Numbered from the stretch's first letter, positions 35,573 through 44,083 are shown. The stretch: DNA of 64,000 nt from an uncultured Lachnospiraceae bacterium (GCA_900554205.1 USGM01000005.1:4736-68735), one strand, 5' to 3'. Program-made: numbers and translations. The notes: generated by a model from the letters alone, not told the origin.

Positions 35573-37169
35573 AGAAAAGCTTGACCGCTGGCATTATGGG
35601 ATACTGGTCTTTATAGCACTTCTGGCGTTGACCTTACGGCTGATAGGCATTGACTGGGGAATGCCTTATTCAAATCTGCATCCGGATGAGGGTCTGATTT
35701 TCGGGGAGGCGTATGAGTGTACGCTGAATCATAGCTTTGAGGTGCGCAAATATTACAGACCCAACCATGTTACAATCAAATTAAATACACTTTTGTATTC
35801 AGGAATACAGGAATTGTATTTCGCGCCGCAGGGACTTGATGATTTTTCCGTGAATTACAATGAGCATTTTGCATTGTTTACGACGGCTTCCCGCGTCCTG
35901 ATTGCTCTTTTTGGAGAGGGCGTTGTGATTCTGGCTTACCTGATTGCTCGATTCTGGGGCAAGAATCAGGCCTTGCTTGCAAGCCTGCTCTTTGCGGTAT
36001 TTCCGGCGTTTATTGAGCATTCCCATTATATTACACCGGACATTCCCCTCCTGTTTTTCCTGATGGGTGTTTTATGGGCGGCACTTTGCTTTCTGAAAAA
36101 ACAGTCTACCGCATGGCTTTTCTGGATGTCCTTTTTCACGGCATTGGCATTCTGTGAGAAATATCCGGGAATCTACGGATGTGCCATCATAGCGGCAGCT
36201 GTCTGTATAGCATATTGTAAAAAGCCGCTGAAGATCATAGGGAACGGACTTCTGGCTATCTTATTCTTAGTGCTTGGTATTATGGCTGTCTCTCCGGTAT
36301 TATTGGTGGATTACAGGACTGTTTTGGAAAATATGGCGATACAGAATTCCCAATACCACTTAGGCGGGGATGGTCTGAATTTCGGACAGACCCTGTGGTA
36401 TTATACCAAAACCACAGCCGTGCATCTTGGGCTGGTATTGACGGTCAGCTGCCTCTATGGAATTGTCAGATCATGCATGAAAAATGCAAAGCAGACAATT
36501 CCTTTGCTGGTTCTTCTGGCATATATCATACCTATTTCCACCCTCAAGGTTCATTGGGAGCGCTATACGCTGCCGATCTATGCGGTCGGACTTTTATTCG
36601 CCGCATTTGGTATTTTCTATATGCTGACAGATATGCAGGGGATTTTAAGCAAGGGAATGATACCGGTAGTGCTTGCGGGATGCCTGTTGTTTTTACTGCC
36701 CGTAGGCAATCAGATGTCCACTGCGTCTGCGGTGGTAGGCCGTTTCCTGGCTCCGGACAGCCGGATCTACCTGCAAAGTGTATTTGAGGGAATGAATGTT
36801 ACGAAGGATAATACCATATATGACTGCAACACGCCATTGGACCCGGGGGGCTATTATGGTGCGTTTAACAACTTTGAAGCCGGAGATCCTTCACAGTACA
36901 AATATGGCGGCAGCCCTAAATATGTCATGACATCGTCGGCACAGCGGGATGCGTATCTGGAGTCGAAGCTTGAGGTATATGGCTGGATTGCCAATTTCTA
37001 CAGAGCTTTGGACGAAAATTACGATTTAGTCTGCTTATTCCCGGTGGAAGAGCCGAGCTATCATCTTTTGGAATTACAGAACATGTGGTATGCAGCGCGA
37101 AGTGTCTATCGGTATATGCGGGGAGCAGCAGCCGGCTATGAAATCAGACTCTATCAGCTGAGACCTTGA
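35547..37169 (+). CDS. GT39/ArnT-like membrane glycosyltransferase
   Basis: A 540-residue GT-C fold protein with 10-12 membrane helices. After the first helix comes GIDWGMPYSNLHPDEGLIFG, with the acidic catalytic-type HPDE motif, and SHYITPDIPLLFFLMGVLWA follows, typical of PMT/ArnT-like enzymes that use polyprenyl-phosphate sugars. Starts at 35541, 35547 and 35553 are all ATG; I prefer 35547 because AAAGG lies 7 nt upstream. It overlaps the DUF6020 gene and precedes the UbiA gene by 31 bp. Confidence 0.85.
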   Translation: MKMKITAFREKLDRWHYGILVFIALLALTLRLIGIDWGMPYSNLHPDEGLIFGEAYECTLNHSFEVRKYYRPNHVTIKLNTLLYSGIQELYFAPQGLDDFSVNYNEHFALFTTASRVLIALFGEGVVILAYLIARFWGKNQALLASLLFAVFPAFIEHSHYITPDIPLLFFLMGVLWAALCFLKKQSTAWLFWMSFFTALAFCEKYPGIYGCAIIAAAVCIAYCKKPLKIIGNGLLAILFLVLGIMAVSPVLLVDYRTVLENMAIQNSQYHLGGDGLNFGQTLWYYTKTTAVHLGLVLTVSCLYGIVRSCMKNAKQTIPLLVLLAYIIPISTLKVHWERYTLPIYAVGLLFAAFGIFYMLTDMQGILSKGMIPVVLAGCLLFLLPVGNQMSTASAVVGRFLAPDSRIYLQSVFEGMNVTKDNTIYDCNTPLDPGGYYGAFNNFEAGDPSQYKYGGSPKYVMTSSAQRDAYLESKLEVYGWIANFYRALDENYDLVCLFPVEEPSYHLLELQNMWYAARSVYRYMRGAAAGYEIRLYQLRP

Positions 37170-37200
37170 AAATAGTGTATTACAGGAGAGTAGAAGAAAG

Positions 37201-38055
37201 ATGAGTTCAACAATCAAAGCTTATATAAAGGAAATGCGGGTGAAAAGCTGGTTAAAAAATCTGTTTGTTTTTTGTCCAATCGTGTTTTCACTGGAATTAT
37301 TTCAATGGGATAAGCTCATGGAAGCAGCTGTTCTCACGCTTTCGTTTTGCCTCATATCCTCGGCAATCTATGTTTTTAACGATATTAATGATGTAGAAAA
37401 TGACAGAAAACATGAGATCAAGAAGAACCGTCCTATTGCATCAGGGCAGATTTCTTTCCCCAAAGCATGGGTTCTCCTGGTATGTCTTACAATCATAGGT
37501 CTTGGAATAGCGGTTCTGGTAAATATATATTCGTTTCTGCTTATAGTAGCTTATGTGATTATCAACGTATTGTATTCCAAGTGGTTAAAAACAAAGGCAG
37601 TTATAGACTGTTTTTGTATTGCAATCGGGTTCATCCTGCGTGTAATGGTGGGAGGCACCATAGTCACTGCCGGGGTTTCTAACTGGATGTTCTTAACGGT
37701 ATTGGCATTGTCTTTGTTTATGGCGTTTGGAAAACGGAGAGGTGAATTGAGCAGTTATGCGGGTGGAGAGACCAGAACTGTTTTGGACATGTACGACTTG
37801 AATTTTCTGAATGGGATTGTTTTTATGTGTGCCGGGCTGACTGTCATGTTTTATTCGTTGTGGTCCATTTCGCAGAAACCCCGATTAGTCTATTCTGTGC
37901 CGATTGTATTTTTCATCATAACGAGATATTTGCTGCTGGTGTTTAAGGGACGTGCGGAGGCAGATCCGACGACATTGCTCCTGTCTGATAAGACACTTCT
38001 GGTGTCCTGCGGGATATGTGGAATAGTTATGCTGGCATTGCTGTATTTTAAATAG
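37201..38055 (+). CDS. UbiA-family prenyltransferase (decaprenyl-phosphate phosphoribosyltransferase-like)
   Basis: A 284-residue membrane prenyltransferase with about eight helices. The first Asp-rich site is NDINDVENDRKHEIKKNRPI (Asn60-Asp61 onwards), and the second loop is YSKWLKTKAVIDCF. The N-terminal RVKSWLKNLFVFCPIVFS and the site pattern resemble the Rv3806c/UbiA type that joins PRPP to polyprenyl phosphate, the first step to lipid-linked ribose or arabinose. It shares an operon with two GT-C-like proteins. No DprE1/E2 epimerase genes are visible. Its stop codon directly abuts a reverse transcriptase fragment. Confidence 0.85.
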   Translation: MSSTIKAYIKEMRVKSWLKNLFVFCPIVFSLELFQWDKLMEAAVLTLSFCLISSAIYVFNDINDVENDRKHEIKKNRPIASGQISFPKAWVLLVCLTIIGLGIAVLVNIYSFLLIVAYVIINVLYSKWLKTKAVIDCFCIAIGFILRVMVGGTIVTAGVSNWMFLTVLALSLFMAFGKRRGELSSYAGGETRTVLDMYDLNFLNGIVFMCAGLTVMFYSLWSISQKPRLVYSVPIVFFIITRYLLLVFKGRAEADPTTLLLSDKTLLVSCGICGIVMLALLYFK

Positions 38056-38280
38056 AGCATTGCAGGTGCTATGGCGGGCATTCCGGTCTCTTCTTTCTTT
38101 GCCAATATCTATCTTTCGGATACAGATTGGGAAGTTGAAAGGCAGCAGGTCTTATATTTCCGCTATTCGGACGATATTCTGCTCTTTGCTGATTCCAAGG
38201 AAGAGCTTGCAGATTTACAGCGCCAGCTCTGTCAGGCGCTTGACGAGCATAAGCTCGCGCTGAATCCACAGAAGTTGCAT
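38056..38280 (+). pseudogene. Reverse transcriptase fragment
   Basis: A reading frame that opens right after the UbiA stop reads AGAMAGIPVSSFFANIYLS and YFRYSDDILLFADSKEEL, the palm region of a reverse transcriptase with the YxDD catalytic motif (YSDD), then LALNPQKLHVSA. Everything upstream and downstream of the palm is missing. The fragment merges at about 38280 with another gene remnant in a different frame. It is too short to decide between group II intron, DGR, retron or other RT classes. Confidence 0.75.
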
Positions 38281-38282
38281 GT

Positions 38283-38633
38283 GAGTGCATCCGGGAGGGG
38301 ATTCTGTCGGATTTCCTGTCCCGGAACCGGGCGGAGGTGTTGAAGGTGAGCATATTTGAGTACGATCAGGAACTGGAAGAGAAGAAGCTCCGCGAGGCTG
38401 AGTTTGAATATGGCAGGGAAACCGGTATTCAGGAGGGCAGAAGCGAGGGACTGATTGCAGGGAAGGTAGAGTCACTGCTTACGGCTCTGCGGCTCAAGGG
38501 TGAAGTCTCGGAGGCGCTACAGCAGGAAATTTCAGAGGAAAAGGACATAGAGAGACTGAACGAATGGTTTTTGTGCGCCCTTTCCAGTGCAAGTGTGAAG
38601 GAGTTTGCTGAGGTTTGCGGGTTGAAATGCTAG
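38283..38633 (+). pseudogene. C-terminal remnant of an Rpn-family (PD-(D/E)XK) nuclease/transposase-like protein
   Basis: The frame reads ECIREGILSDFLSRNRAEVL, then KVSIFEYDQELEEKKLREAE and FEYGRETGIQEGRSEGLIAG, which is the end of the nuclease domain and the tail typical of Rpn/PDDEXK_2 proteins. The N-terminal catalytic part is absent. A short product from GTG at 38337 (98 aa) is conceivable, but a decayed gene is more likely. It is fused out of frame to the reverse transcriptase fragment. Confidence 0.7.
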
Positions 38634-38646
38634 AGGGAGGAAAAGC

Positions 38647-39180
38647 ATGGAGAATAAGTATCTGATTGTTGTGGATATGCAGAAGGATTTTGTGACAGGG
38701 GCGCTGGGGAGCGCAGAGGCGCGGGCAATCGTTCCGGCAGTGGTGGAAAAGCTGGATTCGTTCGACGGCACGATCCTGTTTACAAAGGATACCCACCACG
38801 CGGACTATTTGACGACGCAGGAGGGGAAGAACCTTCCAGTGGAACACTGTATCGAGGGGAGCGAAGGCTGGGAGCTGATCCCGGAATTGCAGCGCTTTGC
38901 GGATGCACGAGGCACCGGCTGTGTTTATAAGAAGGAAGCCTTCGGCAGTGTGGCACTGGCTGAGGCATTGCGAGCAGAGAATGAGAAGAAGCCGATCAGT
39001 TCTATCGAGTTGATCGGAGTCTGCACGGACATCTGTGTAGTATCGAACGCGCTGCTGATAAAGGCATATCTGCCGGAGGTTCCGGTTCTGGTCAACGCTG
39101 CCTGCTGTGCCGGAGTTACACCCGAGAAGCACGAAGCGGCACTGGAAACCATGCGGAGCTGCCAGATAACAGTGTACTAA
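38647..39180 (+). CDS. Nicotinamidase/isochorismatase-like cysteine hydrolase
   Basis: A 177-residue isochorismatase-fold hydrolase. The catalytic Asp is in LIVVDMQKDFVTGALG, the metal-ligand region contains DTHHADYL, the general-base Lys lies in the middle, and the nucleophile Cys is in GVCTDICVVSNALL. It is followed 40 bp later by nicotinate phosphoribosyltransferase, so it most likely converts nicotinamide to nicotinate in NAD salvage. AGAGGGAGGAAAAGC precedes the ATG. Confidence 0.88.
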   Translation: MENKYLIVVDMQKDFVTGALGSAEARAIVPAVVEKLDSFDGTILFTKDTHHADYLTTQEGKNLPVEHCIEGSEGWELIPELQRFADARGTGCVYKKEAFGSVALAEALRAENEKKPISSIELIGVCTDICVVSNALLIKAYLPEVPVLVNAACCAGVTPEKHEAALETMRSCQITVY

Positions 39181-39220
39181 AGAGGGACAGACAGATTTCA
39201 GGTGGGAGATGGAGGAAGGT

Positions 39221-40678
39221 ATGAGCCAGTTTGACAAGAGAAATATATCGATGATGATGGATCTGTACGAGATGACTATGGCGAACTGCTATTTTGCTGA
39301 ACAGGATATGCAGACCAAGGTTGTGTTTGATGTCTTTTACCGCAAGAACCCCGATCAGGGCGGCTTTGCCATTTTTGCCGGTCTGGAACAGATCGTGGAG
39401 TACATTGAGAACCTGCATTTTGACGAGGAGGACATTGCCTATTTCGCGTCCTTGCATCTGTTTGACGATGCTTTCCTCGAATATCTGAAAGGCTTTCGGT
39501 TCAGCGGCGATGTCTATGCGTTCCCGGAGGGGACGATCATGTATCCCAATGAGCCTGTGCTTACAGTTGTCGCACCGCTCATTGATGCGCAGCTGATCGA
39601 GACGGCTGTTCTTGCCCAGATCAACCATCAGAGCCTGATTGCGACGAAGACCCAGCGCATTGTGCGTGCGGCGGAGGGCAGGGCGGTGTCGGACTTCGGG
39701 GCGAGACGGGCTCACAATATGGACGCGGCAGTGTACGGAGCAAGGGCGGCTTACATCGGCGGGGCGGCGGGAACGGCGACCGTGCTGGCGGGGGAGCAGT
39801 TCGGCATCCCTGTCGGCGGAACTATGGCGCATAGCTATGTCATGTATTACAAGGATGAGCTGACCGCCTTCCGCAAATATGCCAGCATTTATCCGAATAA
39901 TTGCATTCTGCTCGCGGACACCTATAATGTGCTGAAATCCGGTGTGCCGAATGCCATCCGGGTGTTTACCGAGATGAAGGAGCAGGGAATACCGCTCACC
40001 AGCTACGGGATAAGACTGGACAGCGGCGATCTGGCTTATCTGTCAAAGAAGGCAAGGAAAATGCTTGACAATGCAGGCTTCCCGGACGCAAAGATTGTTG
40101 TTTCCAACAGTCTGGATGAATTTACCATCACCTCGATTCTGGATCAGGGCGGATGCATCGACAGCTTTGGCGTGGGCGAGAGACTGATTACGGCGAAGTC
40201 TGATCCCGTGTTCGGTGCCGTGTACAAGATCGCCGCAGTGTATCATGAGGGCGTCTGTGAGCCGCGCATCAAGATTTCGGAGGCTGTCGAGAAGATTACC
40301 AACCCCGGACTGAAAGAGGTATATCGCGTCTATGATGAGGAGGGTCACGCGGTGGCAGACCTTCTTGCAACACACGACGAGACCATTTCGACAGACCGGC
40401 CGTTTTATTATGTCGATCCCGAGCAGCCGTGGAAGAAGCGCTGCTTTGAAAACTTTACGATAAAGAAGCTGCAGCAGCCTATCATCAGAGACGGAAAGCG
40501 GGTGCAGCCGACAGTCGGACTTGGGCACATACGCAGCTATGTCAGGGAGCAGCTGGAGAAGGAAATCTGGCCGGAGGAGCAGCGTTTTGAGAACCCACAC
40601 AGACATTATCTCGACATGACGCCGCAGTATTATGAGCTGAAAATGGGGCTGTTGGAAAGTCTGAAGGAAGAATTTTAA
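39221..40678 (+). CDS. pncB: Nicotinate phosphoribosyltransferase
   Basis: A 485-residue NAPRTase, which makes nicotinate mononucleotide from nicotinate and PRPP. Visible motifs: MMDLYEMTMANCYFAE at the N-terminus, RRAHNMDAAVYGARAAYIGG, GTMAHSYVMYY, GIRLDSGDLAYLSKKAR, VSNSLDEFTI and FGVGERLITA. The ATG at 39221 follows GGAGGAAGGT; an ATG at 39209 is less well placed. With the nicotinamidase gene it forms a two-step NAD salvage operon. Confidence 0.93.
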   Translation: MSQFDKRNISMMMDLYEMTMANCYFAEQDMQTKVVFDVFYRKNPDQGGFAIFAGLEQIVEYIENLHFDEEDIAYFASLHLFDDAFLEYLKGFRFSGDVYAFPEGTIMYPNEPVLTVVAPLIDAQLIETAVLAQINHQSLIATKTQRIVRAAEGRAVSDFGARRAHNMDAAVYGARAAYIGGAAGTATVLAGEQFGIPVGGTMAHSYVMYYKDELTAFRKYASIYPNNCILLADTYNVLKSGVPNAIRVFTEMKEQGIPLTSYGIRLDSGDLAYLSKKARKMLDNAGFPDAKIVVSNSLDEFTITSILDQGGCIDSFGVGERLITAKSDPVFGAVYKIAAVYHEGVCEPRIKISEAVEKITNPGLKEVYRVYDEEGHAVADLLATHDETISTDRPFYYVDPEQPWKKRCFENFTIKKLQQPIIRDGKRVQPTVGLGHIRSYVREQLEKEIWPEEQRFENPHRHYLDMTPQYYELKMGLLESLKEEF

Positions 40679-40687
40679 TAAAACCTA

Positions 40688-40716
40688 TTGACATACTAGG
40701 AAAACCGTTGTATGAT
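40688..40716 (+). promoter_or_regulatory. Strong promoter of the cys-leader/metY unit
   Basis: TTGACA (40688-40693), 17-bp spacer, TATGAT (40711-40716). It starts 9 bp after the pncB stop and gives a leader of about 325 nt before metY. Confidence 0.85.
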
Positions 40717-40760
40717 GCATTCATCGGAACAAGAAATGAAAAGAAAGGGAGGCGGAAGCA

Positions 40761-40880
40761 ATGAAGAATTACGAGATCGGTTTTAACAACATTGTCATGT
40801 GGTGCTGTCGAATGTGTATCTCCCGGGCATGTAATATGGCCAGGTGCTTTGACGCGCATTGCCCCGCACCTGTAAGATAA
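40761..40880 (+). CDS. Cysteine-rich leader peptide (39 aa) of an attenuator
   Basis: A small gene with a strong ribosome-binding site (AAAGGGAGGCGG before the ATG) encodes 39 residues, six of them Cys at positions 15, 16, 19, 24, 29 and 34, plus four Met. The key stretch is MWCCRMCISRACNMARC. It lies in the transcribed leader of a sulfhydrylase gene and is followed by competing hairpins and a terminator. Ribosome stalling at the Cys codons when Cys-tRNA is scarce could shift the RNA fold. A metal-binding microprotein is the alternative. Confidence 0.8.
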   Translation: MKNYEIGFNNIVMWCCRMCISRACNMARCFDAHCPAPVR

Positions 40881-40914
40881 CGCTAGAGAAAAAGCGGTTT
40901 GATGATGCCATTTG

Positions 40915-40951
40915 TCCGGGAGCCTATGAAAATATGCACCCGGATTTTTTT
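40915..40951 (+). terminator. Attenuator terminator with mutually exclusive hairpins upstream of metY
   Basis: TCCGGG (40915-40920) and CCCGGA (40939-40944) form a stem followed by seven T. Competing pairings: CTCCCGG inside the leader gene (40820-40826) can pair with CCGGGAG (40916-40922); CCGGATTTTT (40940-40949) can pair with AAAAATCCGG (40956-40965); and CAGGTGC/GCACCTG (40841-40872) forms a hairpin over the end of the leader gene. The set is what a translation-coupled attenuator needs. Confidence 0.7.
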
Positions 40952-41047
40952 GTGGAAAAATCCGGTCATGTGCATCCTGTACAACTGTTACTTGAAATTT
41001 ATTAGTGTACAAAACCCATACATAAAAAAAGAAAAGAGGATAAAATT

Positions 41048-42337
41048 ATGAGCGAATATAGATTTGAGACACTTCAGTTACATGTAGGACAGGAGCAGCC
41101 GGATCCGGCAACCGATTCCAGAGCAGTGCCGATTTACCAGACGACATCTTACGTTTTCAAGAATTCCGCACATGCGGCAGCCCGTTTCGGACTGGCAGAT
41201 GCCGGTAACATCTACGGACGTCTTACGAACTCCACGCAGGATGTATTTGAGAAGAGAATTGCAGCGCTGGAGGGCGGCGTTGCAGCGCTCGCACTGGCAT
41301 CGGGCGCAGCGGCAATCACCTATGCGATTCAGGCACTGGCAGCTGACGGCGGACATATTGTGGCACAGAAGACAATTTACGGCGGCAGCTACAACCTTCT
41401 GGAGCACACTCTTCCCCATTACGGAATTACGACAACCTTCATTGACGCACATAATCTTTCGGAGATCGAGGCGGCGATCCGCGACAATACCCGCGCCATT
41501 TACTTAGAGACGCTCGGCAATCCGAACAGTGATATTCCCGATATAGACGCAGTTGCGGAAATCGCACACAAGCACGAACTTCCGCTTGTGATCGACAATA
41601 CCTTCGGCACACCCTATCTCATCCGTCCGATTGAGCACGGCGCAGACATCGTTGTTCATTCTGCTACGAAGTTCATCGGAGGACACGGGACAACGCTGGG
41701 CGGCGTGATTGTGGATTCCGGCAAGTTCGACTGGAAGGCGGGTGGAAAATATCCGGCGATTGCAGAGCCGAACCCCAGCTACCATGGTGTCTCCTTCGCG
41801 GAGGCAGCTGGCCCCGCAGCTTTTGTAACCTACATCCGTGCGATCCTGCTGCGCGATACCGGCGCAACCATCTCTCCGTTCAACGCATTCCTGCTGCTTC
41901 AGGGTGTGGAGACGCTTTCACTCCGTCTCGACCGGCATGCGGAAAACACGAAGAAGGTCGTGGAGTATCTGGCGAAGCATCCGCTCGTAGAGCATGTAAA
42001 TCATCCTTCCCTGCCCGATCATCCCGACCATGCGCTGTATGAGAAATATTTCCCGAACGGCGGCGCATCCATCTTCACCTTTGAAATCAAGGGCGGTCAG
42101 GCAGAGGCGCATAAATTTATCGACAACTTAAAGATTTTCTCCCTGCTTGCGAACGTTGCGGATGTAAAGAGTCTCGTAATCCATCCCGCGACAACGACGC
42201 ATTCCCAGCTGAACGAGGAGGAGCTGCGTGAGCAGAACATCAAGCCCAACACGATCCGGCTCTCCATCGGTACAGAGCACATTGATGACATCATCGCGGA
42301 TCTGGAGGGCGGTTTCGCGGCTGTGGCTGAGGGATAA
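41048..42337 (+). CDS. metY: O-acetylhomoserine sulfhydrylase (Cys/Met metabolism PLP enzyme)
   Basis: A 429-residue PLP enzyme of the Cys/Met family. The N-terminus FETLQLHVGQEQPDPATDSR and VPIYQTTSYVF is characteristic of O-acetylhomoserine aminocarboxypropyltransferase. NIYGRLTNSTQDVFEKR, the IDNTFGTPYLIRP motif and the Schiff-base Lys near residue 208 in HSATKFIGGHGT follow. It makes homocysteine (or Cys analogues) from O-acetylhomoserine and sulfide. AGAGGATAAAATT precedes the ATG. A cysteine-codon-rich leader upstream fits sulfur-amino-acid control. Confidence 0.92.
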   Translation: MSEYRFETLQLHVGQEQPDPATDSRAVPIYQTTSYVFKNSAHAAARFGLADAGNIYGRLTNSTQDVFEKRIAALEGGVAALALASGAAAITYAIQALAADGGHIVAQKTIYGGSYNLLEHTLPHYGITTTFIDAHNLSEIEAAIRDNTRAIYLETLGNPNSDIPDIDAVAEIAHKHELPLVIDNTFGTPYLIRPIEHGADIVVHSATKFIGGHGTTLGGVIVDSGKFDWKAGGKYPAIAEPNPSYHGVSFAEAAGPAAFVTYIRAILLRDTGATISPFNAFLLLQGVETLSLRLDRHAENTKKVVEYLAKHPLVEHVNHPSLPDHPDHALYEKYFPNGGASIFTFEIKGGQAEAHKFIDNLKIFSLLANVADVKSLVIHPATTTHSQLNEEELREQNIKPNTIRLSIGTEHIDDIIADLEGGFAAVAEG

Positions 42338-42371
42338 ATAGTATTTCGCGTTTGCAGAAATGGGGCTAAAA

Positions 42372-42890
42372 ATGTCAGGAAAAACGATTCGATATGCATT
42401 TGTCAGATCACTTCCGATTATGTGCAGCTATTTTTTCATCAGTCTGGCTTATGGCATCACAATGGCGGAGAACGGCTTTGCATGGTATTACTCGCTGCTT
42501 GCGAGCGTGACAGTCTACACCGGAGCTTTTCAGTTTGTGCTGATCACCTTTCTAAGCAGCGGGGCATCCCTGCTGACGGTTGCCCTCACGGCACTCCTGA
42601 TGAACAGCAGGCAGAGCTTTTACAGCGTGACCTTCCTCAAGGAGTTTAAGAGGATGGGGCGCATGAAGCTCTATATGATACATACGATGACAGATGAGAC
42701 CTATGCGGTAAACTGTACGCTGGAGCTGCCGGAGAAGGAGAAGCAGGACACGATGTTTCTCGTGGCAATTCTCAGCAAGACCTACTGGGTCATCGGGTCG
42801 GTGCTGGGCGGAGACAGCTTCATGCTGCCTGCGCTTTTGATCACCTCGGGCATACTGATCTTTGCCGGACGTGAGGAGGTGGTCGCATGA
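42372..42890 (+). pseudogene. azlC: azlC-like branched-chain amino acid exporter subunit with internal deletion
   Basis: The frame (172 aa) begins as a normal AzlC: RYAFVRSLPIMCSYFFISLA, YGITMAENGF, SVTVYTGAFQFVLITFLSSG and LLMNSRQSFYSVTF. AzlC is usually about 230 aa. After SKTYWVIGSVLGG the sequence jumps to DSFMLPALLITSGIL, the last helix, so about 60 residues (roughly two helices) are missing. The junction lies at about 42805-42815. The frame is kept, but the transporter topology should be broken. GGGG precedes the ATG at 42372; it overlaps azlD by 4 bp as in intact operons. Confidence 0.75.
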
Positions 42891-43083
42891 GTGATAAAAT
42901 GGCACTGGCGGCGATTCTGATTGCTACGGTATGTACCTTTTTGCTCCGGGCGCTGCCCTTCGTCGCTTTTGCCGGAGAACGCAAGCTGCCGTTGTCGCTG
43001 TCAGCTATAAATGGAGGCATAACACCCTGCTCAGCATTTTTCTGGGCACGGCAGCCTATATGCTCCTTCTCAGATTTCTGTAA
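42887..43083 (+). pseudogene. azlD: azlD-like exporter subunit, deleted and frameshifted
   Basis: The first 40 residues match AzlD (MALAAILIATVCTFLLRALP, FVAFAGERKLP). Near 43005 the AzlD frame is lost; the C-terminal end WRHNTLLSIFLGTAAYMLLL is found in another frame at 43012-43080, ending in TAA at 43081-43083. About 40-45 residues between are missing. AzlC and AzlD work as a pair, and both are damaged here. Confidence 0.75.
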
Positions 43084-43135
43084 ATTGAAAACAATATCTG
43101 TGGTTTTGTCTACTGCCATGCACCTTGTAGAATGC

Positions 43136-43452
43136 TATAATGAACCTACAAATGAACGGTGCGCGAGGGCGGCGCAGAAATGGAGGCTACAATGCAGGCA
43201 ATCGGGATTATTTGTTGGAGCTGGACACGCAGTGTCTGTTGCAGAATTTCAGTCTTGAGGCGTGGGCAAGGCTGTACCAGCTGACAGGCGAGGAGAAGTA
43301 TCACACGCTGACAGAGCGCTACAGCAATCCGGGACTGTTCCGAAAGCTGCTGGCGGGTGCGCATAAGAAGTGGGGCACGAAGACGAGAGATTTCTGGTGC
43401 TGTCACGGAACGATGGTGCAGACTGCCGGAATGAAATATTATAATGATCAGG
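43136..43452 (+). pseudogene. GH127-like (beta-L-arabinofuranosidase family) gene remnant
   Basis: A promoter-like TGCTATAAT is at 43133-43141. The frame from 43140 reads NRDYLLELDTQCLLQNFSLE, then RLYQLTGEEKYHTL and the GH127 motif DFWCCHGTMVQ with its Cys pair. GH127 enzymes are over 600 aa; here about 100 residues remain, apparently from non-adjacent parts of the protein. At about 43452 the sequence switches to the reverse-strand end of an AraC gene. Family call is from the FWCCHGT motif and the start-like NRDYLL segment, so moderate. Confidence 0.55.
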
Positions 43453-43959
43453 CTTCCTTTATGCTGATCGCCGGATTGGACAGCAGCATCTGCGCAAGGG
43501 AAATCCGCTCCCGGTGGATGCACTCGGTCATGCTGATGCCGGTCTCCTTCTTGAAGAGGCTGGAGAGATAAGCACAGTTATAGCCGTATTTTGCAGCGAT
43601 CTCCGAGGTTGTGAGCGCCGTGTGGCAGTTGGTGCGGATGTATTCCTTCACCGCGACGATCACGGGGGTCAGCGTGAGCGGTCTGCTCTCCCGGCGATCC
43701 AGAAAAGCGGAGGTCAGGTGGAAAAGCAGCAGGGAGGCAGTCTGCGGCAGCGCTTTTTCCGCAACCGCCGTACCCTTGCGGTACCATTGCATCAGATCCC
43801 CGAAAAGCAGGGGGAAATCCGTGCTTCCCTTGCCGTATTCCGGGAAAGGACGTGGCAGTGGAGCGTGCGCCGTTGGTGCAGGAACCCGCCCGGGCTTACG
43901 AGATTGCCGCAGGAGTAAAAGGTTATGGGATTTTTAGTAAAGGTATACAGGTAGTCCAT
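43453..43959 (-). pseudogene. AraC-family regulator remnant, internally deleted and truncated
   Basis: The 5' end is intact: GGAGG, then ATG at 43959 and MDYLYTFTKNPITFYSCGN, with FLHQRRTLHCHVL of the cupin domain. Near 43850 the frame changes to PFPEYGKGSTDFPLLFGDLM, and the HTH follows: EIAAKYGYNCAYLSSLFKKE and ERISLAQMLLSNPAISIKEA. The second HTH helix is missing because the frame runs into the GH127 remnant at about 43453. An internal deletion of the sensor domain and a 3' truncation are both indicated. Confidence 0.7.
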
Positions 43960-44083
43960 GAGAGATTTCCTCCGATCTGATTCCTTTATACCAGAGATTG
44001 GGGCGGGAATCAATATTTCTGTAGCCAAGGGTACGGAAAGTCATTATAATAGGGGCAGAATACAGACAGAAATGGAGACGCAG

